The notes under the pieces are model-generated. The model ran no database searches, was not told the origin of the DNA, and saw only the letters and a program-made list of their open reading frames with translations. This document shows, one piece after another, positions 1 to 6,732 of a DNA stretch of 23,740 nucleotides. The DNA is from Longimicrobium sp. (lineage in GTDB: Bacteria > Gemmatimonadota > Gemmatimonadetes > Longimicrobiales > Longimicrobiaceae): NCBI RefSeq assembly GCF_036388275.1, contig NZ_DASVSF010000056.1, positions 1-23,740 of the forward strand, in the 5' to 3' direction. The first letter of the stretch is position 1; each line of letters begins with the position of its first letter. The position numbers and the translations under genes were made by a program.

Positions 1-60
1 GGGCTGGGGATGGGGGGCGCCGGCGGCATGCGCCACAGCCGGCCCATCCGCCTCCGTTCT

Positions 61-930
61 TTACTTCGGCGGTTTGCGCTCCCACTTCACCGGCCGCGTC
101 GCGCGCGGGTGCACGTCGAGCTTGCGTGCCCAGGCGCGGAACTCGGGGCCATGGTCCGGCTTCTTGCCCTGCGCGTGCTGCCACAGGTGAATCATCTCGT
201 GGCGAAGCGTCGCCTCGGACTCGGCGGGGAGCGCGTGCGTGCACAGGACGCGGGAGATGACGATCTCCAGGGGCGTCGAGCTGAAATGCCCGTTGCGGCG
301 CCGCATCTGCCCGCTCAGGTACAGCGGCACCTCGGGCAGGGTGCCCCCGAAGTGCGCGGCGTTGACGCGGCGGAACTCCGCCAGCAGCCGTTCGATCTGC
401 GGCCGGTCCGACGCCAGCACCTGCCGCGTGCGCGTCCGGCGCGGCGGCACCGACTCCGCCGGGATCAGCGTGATGAAGCGGCGGACCGCGTCGCGCGCCC
501 GGTTGCGCGTTCGTGCGTCGCGCGCCGAGAACAGCCGCGCCACCGCCACCAGCACGTCCTCGGGCGCCACGGCGAACGCCGTGTTCAGCCGCAGCGCCGT
601 TCCCCGCTCCGCCACCGACGCCATCACCCGCCGGTTCTTCGTGAACACCACGCGCCGGATCTGCGGGGCGACAGGCGACACGATGGACAGGATCTCCCGC
701 TCCGTCCGGCCGATCGGCTTCGGCCGGGCCGGGGCAGGCCTGGTCGGCGCCGGGTTGTCCGTCGGAGGCGAGGCACTCTCGGGCTCCGGGAACACCTGCT
801 GGACCGCCGCGTTCTGGTTCGGCGGACGCGGTGCGGGCTTGGGTTTCGCAGGCTTGGGAGACGATTTCGGCTGGGCACCGGGGGACGGTGCCCAGCCGAA
901 AAGGTCCAGTACGTCGTCCAGCAGGCTCAC
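61..930 (-). CDS. SprT-like zinc metalloprotease domain protein
   Basis: A 289-residue protein read from a GTG start at 930. The C-terminal third carries an HEMIH zinc-metalloprotease motif (H244, E245, H248) followed by WQH and a third candidate ligand H260 in DHGPEF. This is the pattern of SprT-like proteases, which in other organisms act on DNA-protein crosslinks or are uncharacterised. The first ~85 residues are rich in Pro, Lys and Ala and look disordered, with no signal peptide, so a cytoplasmic location is likely. The GTG start overlaps the stop of the upstream radical SAM gene in the four bases GTGA, which implies translational coupling. An open frame continues upstream to 1938, but that part is the shadow of the radical SAM gene. 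The fold assignment is firm; the substrate is unknown. Confidence 0.82.
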   Translation of the reverse strand: MSLLDDVLDLFGWAPSPGAQPKSSPKPAKPKPAPRPPNQNAAVQQVFPEPESASPPTDNPAPTRPAPARPKPIGRTEREILSIVSPVAPQIRRVVFTKNRRVMASVAERGTALRLNTAFAVAPEDVLVAVARLFSARDARTRNRARDAVRRFITLIPAESVPPRRTRTRQVLASDRPQIERLLAEFRRVNAAHFGGTLPEVPLYLSGQMRRRNGHFSSTPLEIVISRVLCTHALPAESEATLRHEMIHLWQHAQGKKPDHGPEFRAWARKLDVHPRATRPVKWERKPPK

Positions 931-2039
931 GCGACGGCAGCCATCGGCGGGCGTTCCGCGTGGCGGTACTCCACGCGATATCCCATCTGCCGAGGGATGG
1001 CGAGCAGCCGGTCCAGGTCCAGGTCGATGCGCGCCCCGGCCTTCTGCGTCACCTCGTCCTCGATGGGAAGGTCGAAGTCGTTGGCGCCGTACTCCAGCGC
1101 GCGGAAGGCGTCCTCGTTGCGGGTGAGGACCGACGTGCGCACGTGCTTCACGTTGTCCAGGAAAATGCGCGACAGCGCGATGTGCCTCCAGTACTCGCCC
1201 GCGCCCACCTCGGTGCCGCCGAACGCCGTGCCGTACGGCTTGTACGACCAGCTGAGGAACGAAAAGAGGCCGTCGTGCCCCGCCTGCAGGCACTGGTCCT
1301 GGAAGTCGCGGGTGCGCTGCAGGTGCTCCAGCCGCTCGTCCATCGTCTCGTCGAAGCCGATGACCATCGTTCCCGTGGTCCGCATGCCGGCCTCGACGAT
1401 GGCCTGCTGCGCCTGGAAGTACTCGCGGACGGTGTACTTGAACTTGGCGTGGCGCTTCCGGAAATCCTCCGTCAAAATCTCCGACCCGCCCCCGGTGATC
1501 CAGTGCACCCCCGAGTCGCGCAGCCGCGCCGCCGTGTCGGCGTACGACAGCTTGGCGCGGTCGGCCAGGTACATGAACTCGGCGACGGTCAGCGCGTAGA
1601 ACTCCATGCTGTCGCCGTACCGCTCGCGCACGGCGGCGAACAGGTCGCAGTAGTAGTGCAGGGGCAGCTTGGGGTTGAATCCGCCGTTGAACGAAACCAG
1701 GTCGCCGCCGAACTCCCGCAGCTCGTCGATCTTGGCGAACACGTCCTCGCGCGTCATCACGTAGCCGCCCTGCTGGTTGGGCAGCACGTAGAACGCGCAG
1801 TAGTCGCACTGGGCCACGCACACGTTGGTGTAGTTGATGATGCGCATCACCATGTACGTGGCGGCATCGGGCTGGTGGTAGCGCGCGCGGACGATGCCGG
1901 CCAGCCGCTTCAGCTCGTCGTCGGACGCGTGCTCCCACAGCAGCCGCGCGTCGTCGGCGCTTATGCGCCCGCCGCCCTTGACCGTGGCGGCGATGGCCGC
2001 CAGCCCGCCCTGAACATCAACCCCGGCTCCGTGGGTCAC
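927..2039 (-). CDS. mqnC: radical SAM enzyme, MqnC-like (probable dehypoxanthine futalosine cyclase)
   Basis: A 370-residue radical SAM protein with the cluster motif CVAQCDYC (C74, C78, C81), which is the CxxxCxxC spacing used to bind the 4Fe-4S cluster. It also has the glycine-rich WITGGGSEIL segment and the FNGGFNP region typical of the MqnC/MqnE/CofG-CofH group. MqnC cyclises dehypoxanthine futalosine in the futalosine route to menaquinone, and the length fits that family. The usual MqnC segment near the substrate pocket is replaced by SWSYKPYGT, so a related activity (MqnE-like or CofH-like) is possible. The GTG start at 2039 is chosen because the next Met codons fall too close to the cluster motif; its ribosome site is weak. 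No other menaquinone gene is in view. It is coupled to the SprT-like gene downstream. Confidence 0.75.
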   Translation of the reverse strand: MTHGAGVDVQGGLAAIAATVKGGGRISADDARLLWEHASDDELKRLAGIVRARYHQPDAATYMVMRIINYTNVCVAQCDYCAFYVLPNQQGGYVMTREDVFAKIDELREFGGDLVSFNGGFNPKLPLHYYCDLFAAVRERYGDSMEFYALTVAEFMYLADRAKLSYADTAARLRDSGVHWITGGGSEILTEDFRKRHAKFKYTVREYFQAQQAIVEAGMRTTGTMVIGFDETMDERLEHLQRTRDFQDQCLQAGHDGLFSFLSWSYKPYGTAFGGTEVGAGEYWRHIALSRIFLDNVKHVRTSVLTRNEDAFRALEYGANDFDLPIEDEVTQKAGARIDLDLDRLLAIPRQMGYRVEYRHAERPPMAAVA

Positions 2040-2128
2040 GATCCCCGTATCCTGCTTCCGTTGCGTGCGTTGGACAGGGGAAAGATAACGACTTCGCCAC
2101 GACAGGACGAGAGCACGCGCTCCATCTT

Positions 2129-2165
2129 TCCGCACTAACGCACTCACGCACTTTCGCACTTCCCC
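2129..2165. repeat. short interspersed repeat made of CGCACT units
   Basis: Four CGCACT units follow one another here with 2-3 base spacers (CGCACTAA, CGCACTCA, CGCACTTT, CGCACTT). The same units build the palindromic element inside the NRPS at about 18736-18825, so both belong to one dispersed repeat family. This copy lies in the 193-bp spacer between the divergent mqnC-like gene and recG, and has only one arm of the palindrome. I see no clear sigma-70 promoter in the spacer. Confidence 0.6.
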
Positions 2166-2232
2166 GCTACGGCCCCGCCGAATAGATTCCGAACGACACC
2201 GGCGCGCCGCGCCCGCGCCATCCCAAGCGGAC

Positions 2233-4305
2233 ATGCCCAAGTACACCGACCTCGACAAGCCCGCGCAGTTCCTGAAGAACGTGGGTCCCAAGCGGGCGGA
2301 GCTCCTGGCCAAGCTGGGGCTGCTCACCGCGCGGGACGTGCTGTACCACGTTCCCCACCGGTACGAGGACGCGTCCACCGTCACCCCTATCAAGGACCTG
2401 GAAACGGGGATGGATGCCACCATCGTGGGCCGGGTGGTGAGCAAGGGCGTGCTTCCCACGCGGCGCGGGCTGCGCATCTTCCAGGCGGTGGTGCGCGACG
2501 GCACGGGGCTGATCGAGTGCTCGTGGCCGGGACAGCCGTTCCTGGACCGCACCATCGCGCGCAACGACCTGCTGCTGCTCAGCGGCACCTGCCGCTTCTA
2601 TCACGGCCGCCAGTTCCAGCCCAAGGAGTTCACCACCCTGGCCCGCGAGGGCGAGGACGCGTCCGAGGAAAGCGGCACCATCTTCCCCGTCTACCCCGCC
2701 ACCGAGGGGCTGACGCACCGCCAAGTCCGCACGCTGATCGCGGAAAACCTGGACGACCTGCTGCGCAAGGCCAAGGACGAAGACCTCCTGCCCCGGGAGA
2801 TCCGCGAGCGCGCCGGGCTGGTGCCGCTGGCGCAGGCGCTGGACTGGATGCACCGCCCGACGTCGCTCAAGGACGTGGAGCAGGGGCGCCGCCGGTTGGC
2901 ATACGAGGAACTCTTCTTCCTTCAGCTCCTGTACGCGCAGGCGCACCATCGCGCCGCCGCCGAGCGCCCCGGCATCGCCTTTCCCCGCCGCGACACGCTG
3001 GTCAAGCCGTTCCACAAGTCGCTCCCCTTCACCCTCACCGCCGCCCAGAAGCGCGTGCTGAAGGAGATCGGCGAAGACATGGGGCGCCCCCGGCGGATGA
3101 ACCGGCTGCTGCAGGGCGACGTGGGATCGGGAAAGACGGTCGTCGCGCTCTTCGCCATGCTGCGGGCGGCGGAAAACGGCTACCAGGCCGCGATGATGGT
3201 GCCCACCGAGATCCTGGCCGAGCAGCACGCGCGCACCCTGCAGAAGCTGCTGGAAGGGCTGCCCGTCGGCGTCACGCTGATGACCGGCCGGCTGGGGGCC
3301 AAGGCGTGGCGCGAGGTCAGCTACCGCATCGCCTCGGGCGACGCCGACATCGTGGTGGGCACGCACGCGCTCATCCAGGAGGGGGTGGAGTTCCACAAGC
3401 TGGGGCTGGTGGTGGTGGATGAGCAGCACCGGTTCGGCGTCAAGCAGCGGCTCGCCATCCAGGAGATGGGCGAAAACGCCGACACGCTGGTGATGTCGGC
3501 CACGCCCATCCCCCGCTCGCTGGCGCTGACGCTGTACGGCGACCTTGACATCTCCGTGCTCGACGAGCGCCCGCCCGGCCGCCAGCCGATCAAGACGGCG
3601 CTGCGTGCTGAGTCCGCGCGGCCCCGGGTGCTCAAGTTCGTCCGCGAGCAGGTTGAGCAGGGGCGGCAGGCGTACATCGTCTACCCGCTGGTGGAAGAGT
3701 CGGAGAAGGTGGATCTGAAGGCCGCCACCGTGCAGTTCGAGCAGCTGAAGGAGGTGTTTCCCGACCTGCGCCTGGCCCTGATCCACGGCCAGATGCCGGG
3801 CGAGGAAAAGGACCGGACGATGCGCGCCGTGGCCGCGGGCGAGGTTGACGTGCTGGTGTCGACGACGGTGATCGAAGTGGGCATCGACGTGCCGAACGCC
3901 ACGGTCATGGTGATCGAGCACGCGGAGCGGTTCGGCCTGTCGCAGCTTCACCAGCTGCGGGGGCGCGTGGGGCGCGGATCGGAGGAAAGCTTCTGCATCC
4001 TGCTGTACACCGGGGGCGACGCCGCCCAGCGCCTGCGGATCTTCGCGTCGACGGAGGACGGCTTCGCCATCGCCGAGGCCGACCTGCGCCTGCGCGGCGC
4101 GGGCGACCTGTTCGGCGCGCGGCAGTCGGGAGTGCCGGCGTTCCGGTTCGCGAACCTGGAAGAAGACCTCCAGCTGCTGACGGCCGCCCGCGCCGAAGCC
4201 CGCGCCATCGTGGACCGGGACCCCGAGCTGGCCAATCACCCGGACCTCCGCGACGCGCTGGAAACGCGCTACCACGAACGGGCGCGGCTGTTTCGGGTGG
4301 GGTGA
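2233..4305 (+). CDS. recG: ATP-dependent DNA helicase RecG
   Basis: A 690-residue protein, full length for RecG, the helicase that remodels stalled forks and Holliday junctions. The N-terminus has the helix-hairpin-helix-like KNVGPKRAELLAKLG and the VPHRYED wedge region. Helicase motifs follow in order: Walker A GDVGSGKT (about 294-302), the DEQH box (396-399) in VVVDEQHRFGVKQR, motif III SATPIPRSLALTLYGD, and the C-terminal QLHQLRGRVGRG and ADLRLRGAGDLFG segments. The ATG at 2233 gives the expected N-terminus, with only a weak purine stretch as ribosome site. It is divergent from the mqnC-like gene and is followed by a cluster of hairpins. Nothing appears missing or broken. Confidence 0.98.
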   Translation: MPKYTDLDKPAQFLKNVGPKRAELLAKLGLLTARDVLYHVPHRYEDASTVTPIKDLETGMDATIVGRVVSKGVLPTRRGLRIFQAVVRDGTGLIECSWPGQPFLDRTIARNDLLLLSGTCRFYHGRQFQPKEFTTLAREGEDASEESGTIFPVYPATEGLTHRQVRTLIAENLDDLLRKAKDEDLLPREIRERAGLVPLAQALDWMHRPTSLKDVEQGRRRLAYEELFFLQLLYAQAHHRAAAERPGIAFPRRDTLVKPFHKSLPFTLTAAQKRVLKEIGEDMGRPRRMNRLLQGDVGSGKTVVALFAMLRAAENGYQAAMMVPTEILAEQHARTLQKLLEGLPVGVTLMTGRLGAKAWREVSYRIASGDADIVVGTHALIQEGVEFHKLGLVVVDEQHRFGVKQRLAIQEMGENADTLVMSATPIPRSLALTLYGDLDISVLDERPPGRQPIKTALRAESARPRVLKFVREQVEQGRQAYIVYPLVEESEKVDLKAATVQFEQLKEVFPDLRLALIHGQMPGEEKDRTMRAVAAGEVDVLVSTTVIEVGIDVPNATVMVIEHAERFGLSQLHQLRGRVGRGSEESFCILLYTGGDAAQRLRIFASTEDGFAIAEADLRLRGAGDLFGARQSGVPAFRFANLEEDLQLLTAARAEARAIVDRDPELANHPDLRDALETRYHERARLFRVG

Positions 4306-4344
4306 GGCCTGTGGGTGGCCTCGGCTGCCGTGGGGCCCTCACCC

Positions 4345-4443
4345 GGCACGCGCTGACACGCGTGCCACCCTCTCCCGCAAGCGGGAGAGGGGATACACCT
4401 CAGGCCTGGTTGCGCATCCAAGTCTTTGGCGCGCAAAGACTTG
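4345..4443. repeat. three consecutive hairpins downstream of recG
   Basis: Three near-perfect inverted repeats stand in a row. The first is GGCACGCG/CGCGTGCC with a 6-nt loop (4345-4366). The second is CCCTCTCCCGC/GCGGGAGAGGG (4368-4391). The third is CAAGTCTTT/AAAGACTTG with a 7-nt loop (4419-4443). None has a strong T tract. They may end recG transcription, but the CTCTCCCGC hairpin looks like a dispersed repeat of the REP type. Confidence 0.6.
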
Positions 4444-4507
4444 TCATCCTGAGGCCAAGCCACACCGCACTCGCCCGTAAACCGAACCCGGCGGGCCGAA
4501 GGATCTA
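4441..4507. repeat. dispersed repeat bounded by TTGTCATCCTGAGG and GAAGGATCT
   Basis: The segment opens with TTGTCATCCTGAGG and closes with CCGAAGGATCTAG. Short elements with these ends are scattered through intergenic regions of many GC-rich genomes of several phyla (recalled knowledge, not searched here). It directly abuts the third hairpin after recG. There is one copy in this window. Between here and 4680 I see no convincing gene. Confidence 0.4.
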
Positions 4508-4680
4508 GCGGCGGAAACGTACAAGCCCGGGCGCGGCAGCGGTCACCCGACCCGAGGCCGCGGCCCCCTGCCCGGGCGGTTGAACCCGCAGCTGGAACGT
4601 CACGAAGTCCGCCTGCGCGGACTGCACCCGCAGCCCCGGCGCGCTGGGCGAACCGGGGCGCAATCCGTCAAACCTTCCGC

Positions 4681-4714
4681 GCGCGGAAGCGGGCACGAAG
4701 GCCCGCCTCCGCGC
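4681..4714 (-). terminator. hairpin terminator after the 68-residue protein gene
   Basis: A 14-bp stem (4681-4694 with 4701-4714) has a single mismatch on the plus strand, which becomes a G-U pair in the minus-strand RNA. The loop is CUUCGU. It begins 8 nt past the stop codon of the minus-strand gene above it. The following bases hold only a short T run, so it is a weak-tract terminator or an mRNA 3' stabiliser. Confidence 0.55.
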
Positions 4715-4722
4715 CTCTACGG

Positions 4723-4929
4723 TCAGTCCTGCGAGTGCTGGTCGCGAGGGTGGCCGTGGCCCTGGTTCATGGACTCGCCGCTCGTGTCGGCGTCGTGGTT
4801 GGTGCCCGACGTGGCCGGCCGGCGCGCGCCGAACTCGTCGCCGTTGTTGTGCTCGCCCTGCACGCCCTCGGGCGTGTTGCCCGTGGTCACGTTGCCCGGC
4901 CCCTGGTACCCCGTCTTCAGGTTCGACAT
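4723..4929 (-). CDS. small hydrophilic protein of unknown function
   Basis: A 68-residue protein that I do not recognise. It is very rich in Gly, Asn, His, Asp, Thr and Ser, has almost no hydrophobic stretch, no Cys and no membrane segment, and ends in a His/Asp-rich tail (GHGHPRDQHSQD). It is probably disordered and cytoplasmic. The ATG at 4929 has a GGAG ribosome site 6 bases upstream. Another Met 12 codons further up lacks one, so the shorter form is preferred. A hairpin sits right after the stop, which supports a real transcription unit. Its composition resembles small stress-associated hydrophilic proteins, but that is a loose impression. The flanking DNA suggests a single-gene unit. Confidence 0.6.
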   Translation of the reverse strand: MSNLKTGYQGPGNVTTGNTPEGVQGEHNNGDEFGARRPATSGTNHDADTSGESMNQGHGHPRDQHSQD

Positions 4930-5062
4930 GCTTGACTCCGATTGCTGGGTTGATGCGTCGTCCATTCGGGGACAACACAGGGCAAATCTCGTGCTCGCAA
5001 TGACATAGGCAGCCACCAAATCCGCCGTGGAATCGCGTGTACCAGCGGGGCGATCAGGGGTG

Positions 5063-5091
5063 TTGCGCGCGTCGTGAAGGTGGTATAGGTT
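5063..5091 (+). promoter_or_regulatory. candidate sigma-70-type promoter ahead of the structured RNA
   Basis: TTGCGC (5063-5068) and TAGGTT (5086-5091) are separated by 17 bases. TAGGTT keeps the key A2 and T6 of the -10 box; TATAGG two bases upstream is an alternative with a 15-base spacer. A start near 5098 would place the hairpins at 5102-5168 at the very 5' end of the RNA. Confidence 0.4.
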
Positions 5092-5097
5092 CGCAGT

Positions 5098-5280
5098 GGA
5101 GCCGGGCGCGAGCGAGGGCTGGGAGCCCTCATCGGGGCGCCTCCGGAAACGGGAGCGCCGCCCTGGTGGAAGCCGGAAGAGAGGAGGTGGGACTTGAAGA
5201 TTTGCAAGCTCATTTTCCACACCGTCGCGCGACGCTCCGCCCATCGGAACGCCCTGCAGCCCTGCTGCACGGGCGTTTTT
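5098..5280 (+). ncRNA. structured leader RNA ending in an intrinsic terminator (candidate attenuator or sRNA)
   Basis: Two local hairpins are visible: GAGGGCT/AGCCCTC with a 3-nt loop (5114-5130), and a longer one from GGCGC to GCGCC (about 5136-5159) capped by a GAAA loop. The outer sequences CCGGGCG (about 5102-5108) and CGCCCTGG (about 5158-5165) can pair with one bulge, which gives a three-way junction. A strong AGGAGGT (5182-5188) and the terminator at 5248-5280 follow. The SWIM gene begins only about 30 nt beyond the terminator, so this could be a 5' leader that controls it, or a stand-alone small RNA. I tried to match it to common riboswitch consensus motifs from memory and found no fit. 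Confidence 0.4.
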
Positions 5281-5285
5281 GTTTT
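5248..5285 (+). terminator. intrinsic terminator just upstream of the SWIM gene
   Basis: AACGCCC (5248-5254) pairs with GGGCGTT (5271-5277). Inside it TGCAG pairs with CTGCA around a CCCTG loop, with one bulged C. The stem is followed by TTTTTGTTTT. It is a canonical Rho-independent terminator on the plus strand, located before rather than after a gene. Confidence 0.8.
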
Positions 5286-5308
5286 CACCCGTTTACGGGG
5301 AGGCTGAA

Positions 5309-5551
5309 ATGCTCGATTCCGGGATGATCAACAAGATCCACAAGGCACGGGAGTACGCCACGGAACCCGAGCGCATCCACTTCGCGCGTCTCGAGGTGGA
5401 TTTCGACGGCAAGAACGGCAATCACAAGGTGGGATTCGACGAGGGGCACTGGCGCTGCGACTGCGGCTACTTCCGGCACCACGCCACCTGCAGCCACACG
5501 ATGGCGATGGAGCGGGTGCTGGGCGTGATGGCCCCGGCGGAGGTGGCCTGA
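5309..5551 (+). CDS. small SWIM zinc-finger protein
   Basis: An 80-residue protein whose C-terminal half contains CDC, a short spacer and CSH (CDCGYFRHHATCSHTMAMER). This matches the CxCx(n)CxH SWIM zinc finger, a small domain that binds nucleic acid or partner proteins in diverse bacterial contexts. The N-terminal half (about 45 residues) has alternating charged and hydrophobic residues and no named domain. The ATG at 5309 has GGGGAGG 5 bases upstream, so it is preferred over an in-frame start at 5279 that falls inside the terminator. It is preceded by a promoter, structured RNA and terminator, which suggests attenuation, and followed by a strong hairpin. The domain call is solid; the function is unknown. 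Confidence 0.8.
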   Translation: MLDSGMINKIHKAREYATEPERIHFARLEVDFDGKNGNHKVGFDEGHWRCDCGYFRHHATCSHTMAMERVLGVMAPAEVA

Positions 5552-5568
5552 GGTCCTGACCGGCCCCC

Positions 5569-5591
5569 GGGCGCGCCGCCACGGCGCGCCC
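5569..5591. terminator. strong GC hairpin after the SWIM gene
   Basis: A perfect 10-bp stem, GGGCGCGCCG/CGGCGCGCCC, with a CCA loop lies 18 bases past the SWIM stop. There is no T tract directly after it, but a second hairpin (the 60-bp repeat) follows at once. Together they probably separate the convergent transcription units. Confidence 0.5.
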
Positions 5592-5593
5592 CG

Positions 5594-5653
5594 CGCACAA
5601 GCGAATCGCCGCGGAAGAGAAGTCTCTCCCGCGGCGATCGTCGTTTCCGGTGG
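5594..5653. repeat. 60-bp hairpin repeat, left copy
   Basis: This copy matches 6733-6793 except for one C/T change and one inserted A. Its core is a 10-bp stem, ATCGCCGCGG/CCGCGGCGAT (5605-5614 with 5629-5638). The loop contains a further GAGA/TCTC pairing. The two copies are in direct orientation and bracket the nucleotidyltransferase cassette. Confidence 0.85.
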
Positions 5654-5685
5654 CTGGCCGGCGCACGTGGCCGATGCGAACCTCG

Positions 5686-5916
5686 CTACGGGTGCGGACG
5701 AGATCTCCGACTGCGCCACTCCCGCCAGCCCGGCTCGTCCACCTCCACGAAAGGCCCTTCGGCGCCCTGCTCCCGCAGGAACTCGCGCTCATCGGGGTCG
5801 CGCGCAGGCCTTGTCATCCCGCTGGGATCGGTGCGTGCGCGAAGAGCCGCAGCGGCTTCTCTCCGCGACGCCCACATCGCACGCAGTGCGGACAGATCGA
5901 AGCTGTTGATGTCCAT
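5686..5916 (-). CDS. small protein of unknown function, partner of the nucleotidyltransferase gene
   Basis: A 76-residue, strongly charged protein (many Arg, Glu, Asp) that I do not recognise. It starts MDINSFDLSALRAMWASRRE, probably helical, and ends in an Arg/Ser/Pro-rich tail. It has no membrane segment or signal peptide. The ATG at 5916 has a very strong ribosome site (AGGAGGAGGT) directly upstream, and the gene follows the nucleotidyltransferase gene by only 15 bases, so the two form an operon. Pairing of a small charged protein with a nucleotidyltransferase-fold protein is common in toxin-antitoxin-like pairs, but nothing in this sequence proves such a role. Confidence 0.6.
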   Translation of the reverse strand: MDINSFDLSALRAMWASRREAAAALRARTDPSGMTRPARDPDEREFLREQGAEGPFVEVDEPGWREWRSRRSRPHP

Positions 5917-5931
5917 GACCTCCTCCTTGCG

Positions 5932-6591
5932 CTAACGATAGTGCTCGTACCAAAGCACATCAAGGTTCTGCGCCGACACGGGAATTCCTGAATCCATGAA
6001 GCGACGAAGTAGATCGTACGCGTGTTCAGCCTGCTCCGTCTTGAGGTACGCACGCAAGGCTGCGTCGTCCAGGTCGGCACCGAATGCGGCCATCATGCTC
6101 AAGGCCTGCTCTGCATGACCGTAGTACCTCCACCACCGGAACCCCACGATCCGCTCGCCGAGGATGTACTCCTTGCGGATTACACGCAACGTGAGTGGAC
6201 CCACATCGAATAGGTCTGCGGGATCACTCAAATAATCATCGGGAACTTCGACGTACAGGCTTTCCCGTACCCAGTGCCGTCCCTGGCGGCGAAGGCCTAG
6301 TGAGGTGAATACGGCATCGATCGCCGCCCGGCTCCTGCCTTCGACCACAAAATCGATGTCATGAGTCGTGTAAGCACCGGGGACATAAAACTCCACGGCT
6401 CCGCCACCCACCAACGTGGCGCGCATCCCTTCGCTCTGCAGAGCTGCTGCTAGAATCGCAGCCGTAACGGTGAGCCGTTCGACGTGCGGACGCTCGTTGT
6501 CCCATGCTTCGGCCAAAGCGGCCTTCAGCCCGGCAGGATCCCGGCTCTCCGGGTGCCCGAGGTCGTCCCCGCTGGATGTCCGCTGATCCAC
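5932..6591 (-). CDS. nucleotidyltransferase-fold protein, DUF6036-like
   Basis: A 219-residue protein with LVGGGAVEFYVPGAYTTHDI followed by DFVVEG. This is the G-G...T-x-DID signature of the minimal nucleotidyltransferase fold seen in DUF6036 and AbiEii-type proteins; the two Asp of DID would bind metal. The rest is helical and contains FRWWRYYGHAEQAL. The start is a GTG at 6591 with AGAGG a few bases upstream. Base composition is lower than in the neighbours (60-base samples run about 48-60% G+C against roughly 70%), and the gene with its downstream partner is bracketed by a 60-bp direct repeat, both of which suggest transfer. It may be an orphan antiviral or toxin-antitoxin-type component; the substrate is unknown. 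Confidence 0.8.
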   Translation of the reverse strand: MDQRTSSGDDLGHPESRDPAGLKAALAEAWDNERPHVERLTVTAAILAAALQSEGMRATLVGGGAVEFYVPGAYTTHDIDFVVEGRSRAAIDAVFTSLGLRRQGRHWVRESLYVEVPDDYLSDPADLFDVGPLTLRVIRKEYILGERIVGFRWWRYYGHAEQALSMMAAFGADLDDAALRAYLKTEQAEHAYDLLRRFMDSGIPVSAQNLDVLWYEHYR

Positions 6592-6732
6592 TGCGCCTCT
6601 GGTGTGGAATTCGGTGCCGATCCCGTTGTCACGTCGCCCGCCGCCACCCTGCCTTGGACGTGAGGCCGTTCATGCGATTCCCTCCTTCCGCAATGCCCGC
6701 TCCAGCCGTGGCCTCACATTGAGCGAGCACCC

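Noticed and set aside
10..1599. 529-codon plus-strand frame across the SprT-like and radical SAM genes
   Set aside because: It spans two real genes on the opposite strand and has no recognisable domain.
2167..4275. 702-codon minus-strand frame opposite recG
   Set aside because: Shadow of recG; His/Gln/Arg/Val-rich with no motif, while the plus frame carries all RecG helicase motifs.
4505..4680. Tail of a minus-strand frame ending LRVQPPGQ...VRFRR
   Set aside because: The last ~50 residues look vaguely protein-like, but there is no start or ribosome site of its own, it runs through the hairpin at 4681-4714, and its stop codon lies inside a dispersed repeat.
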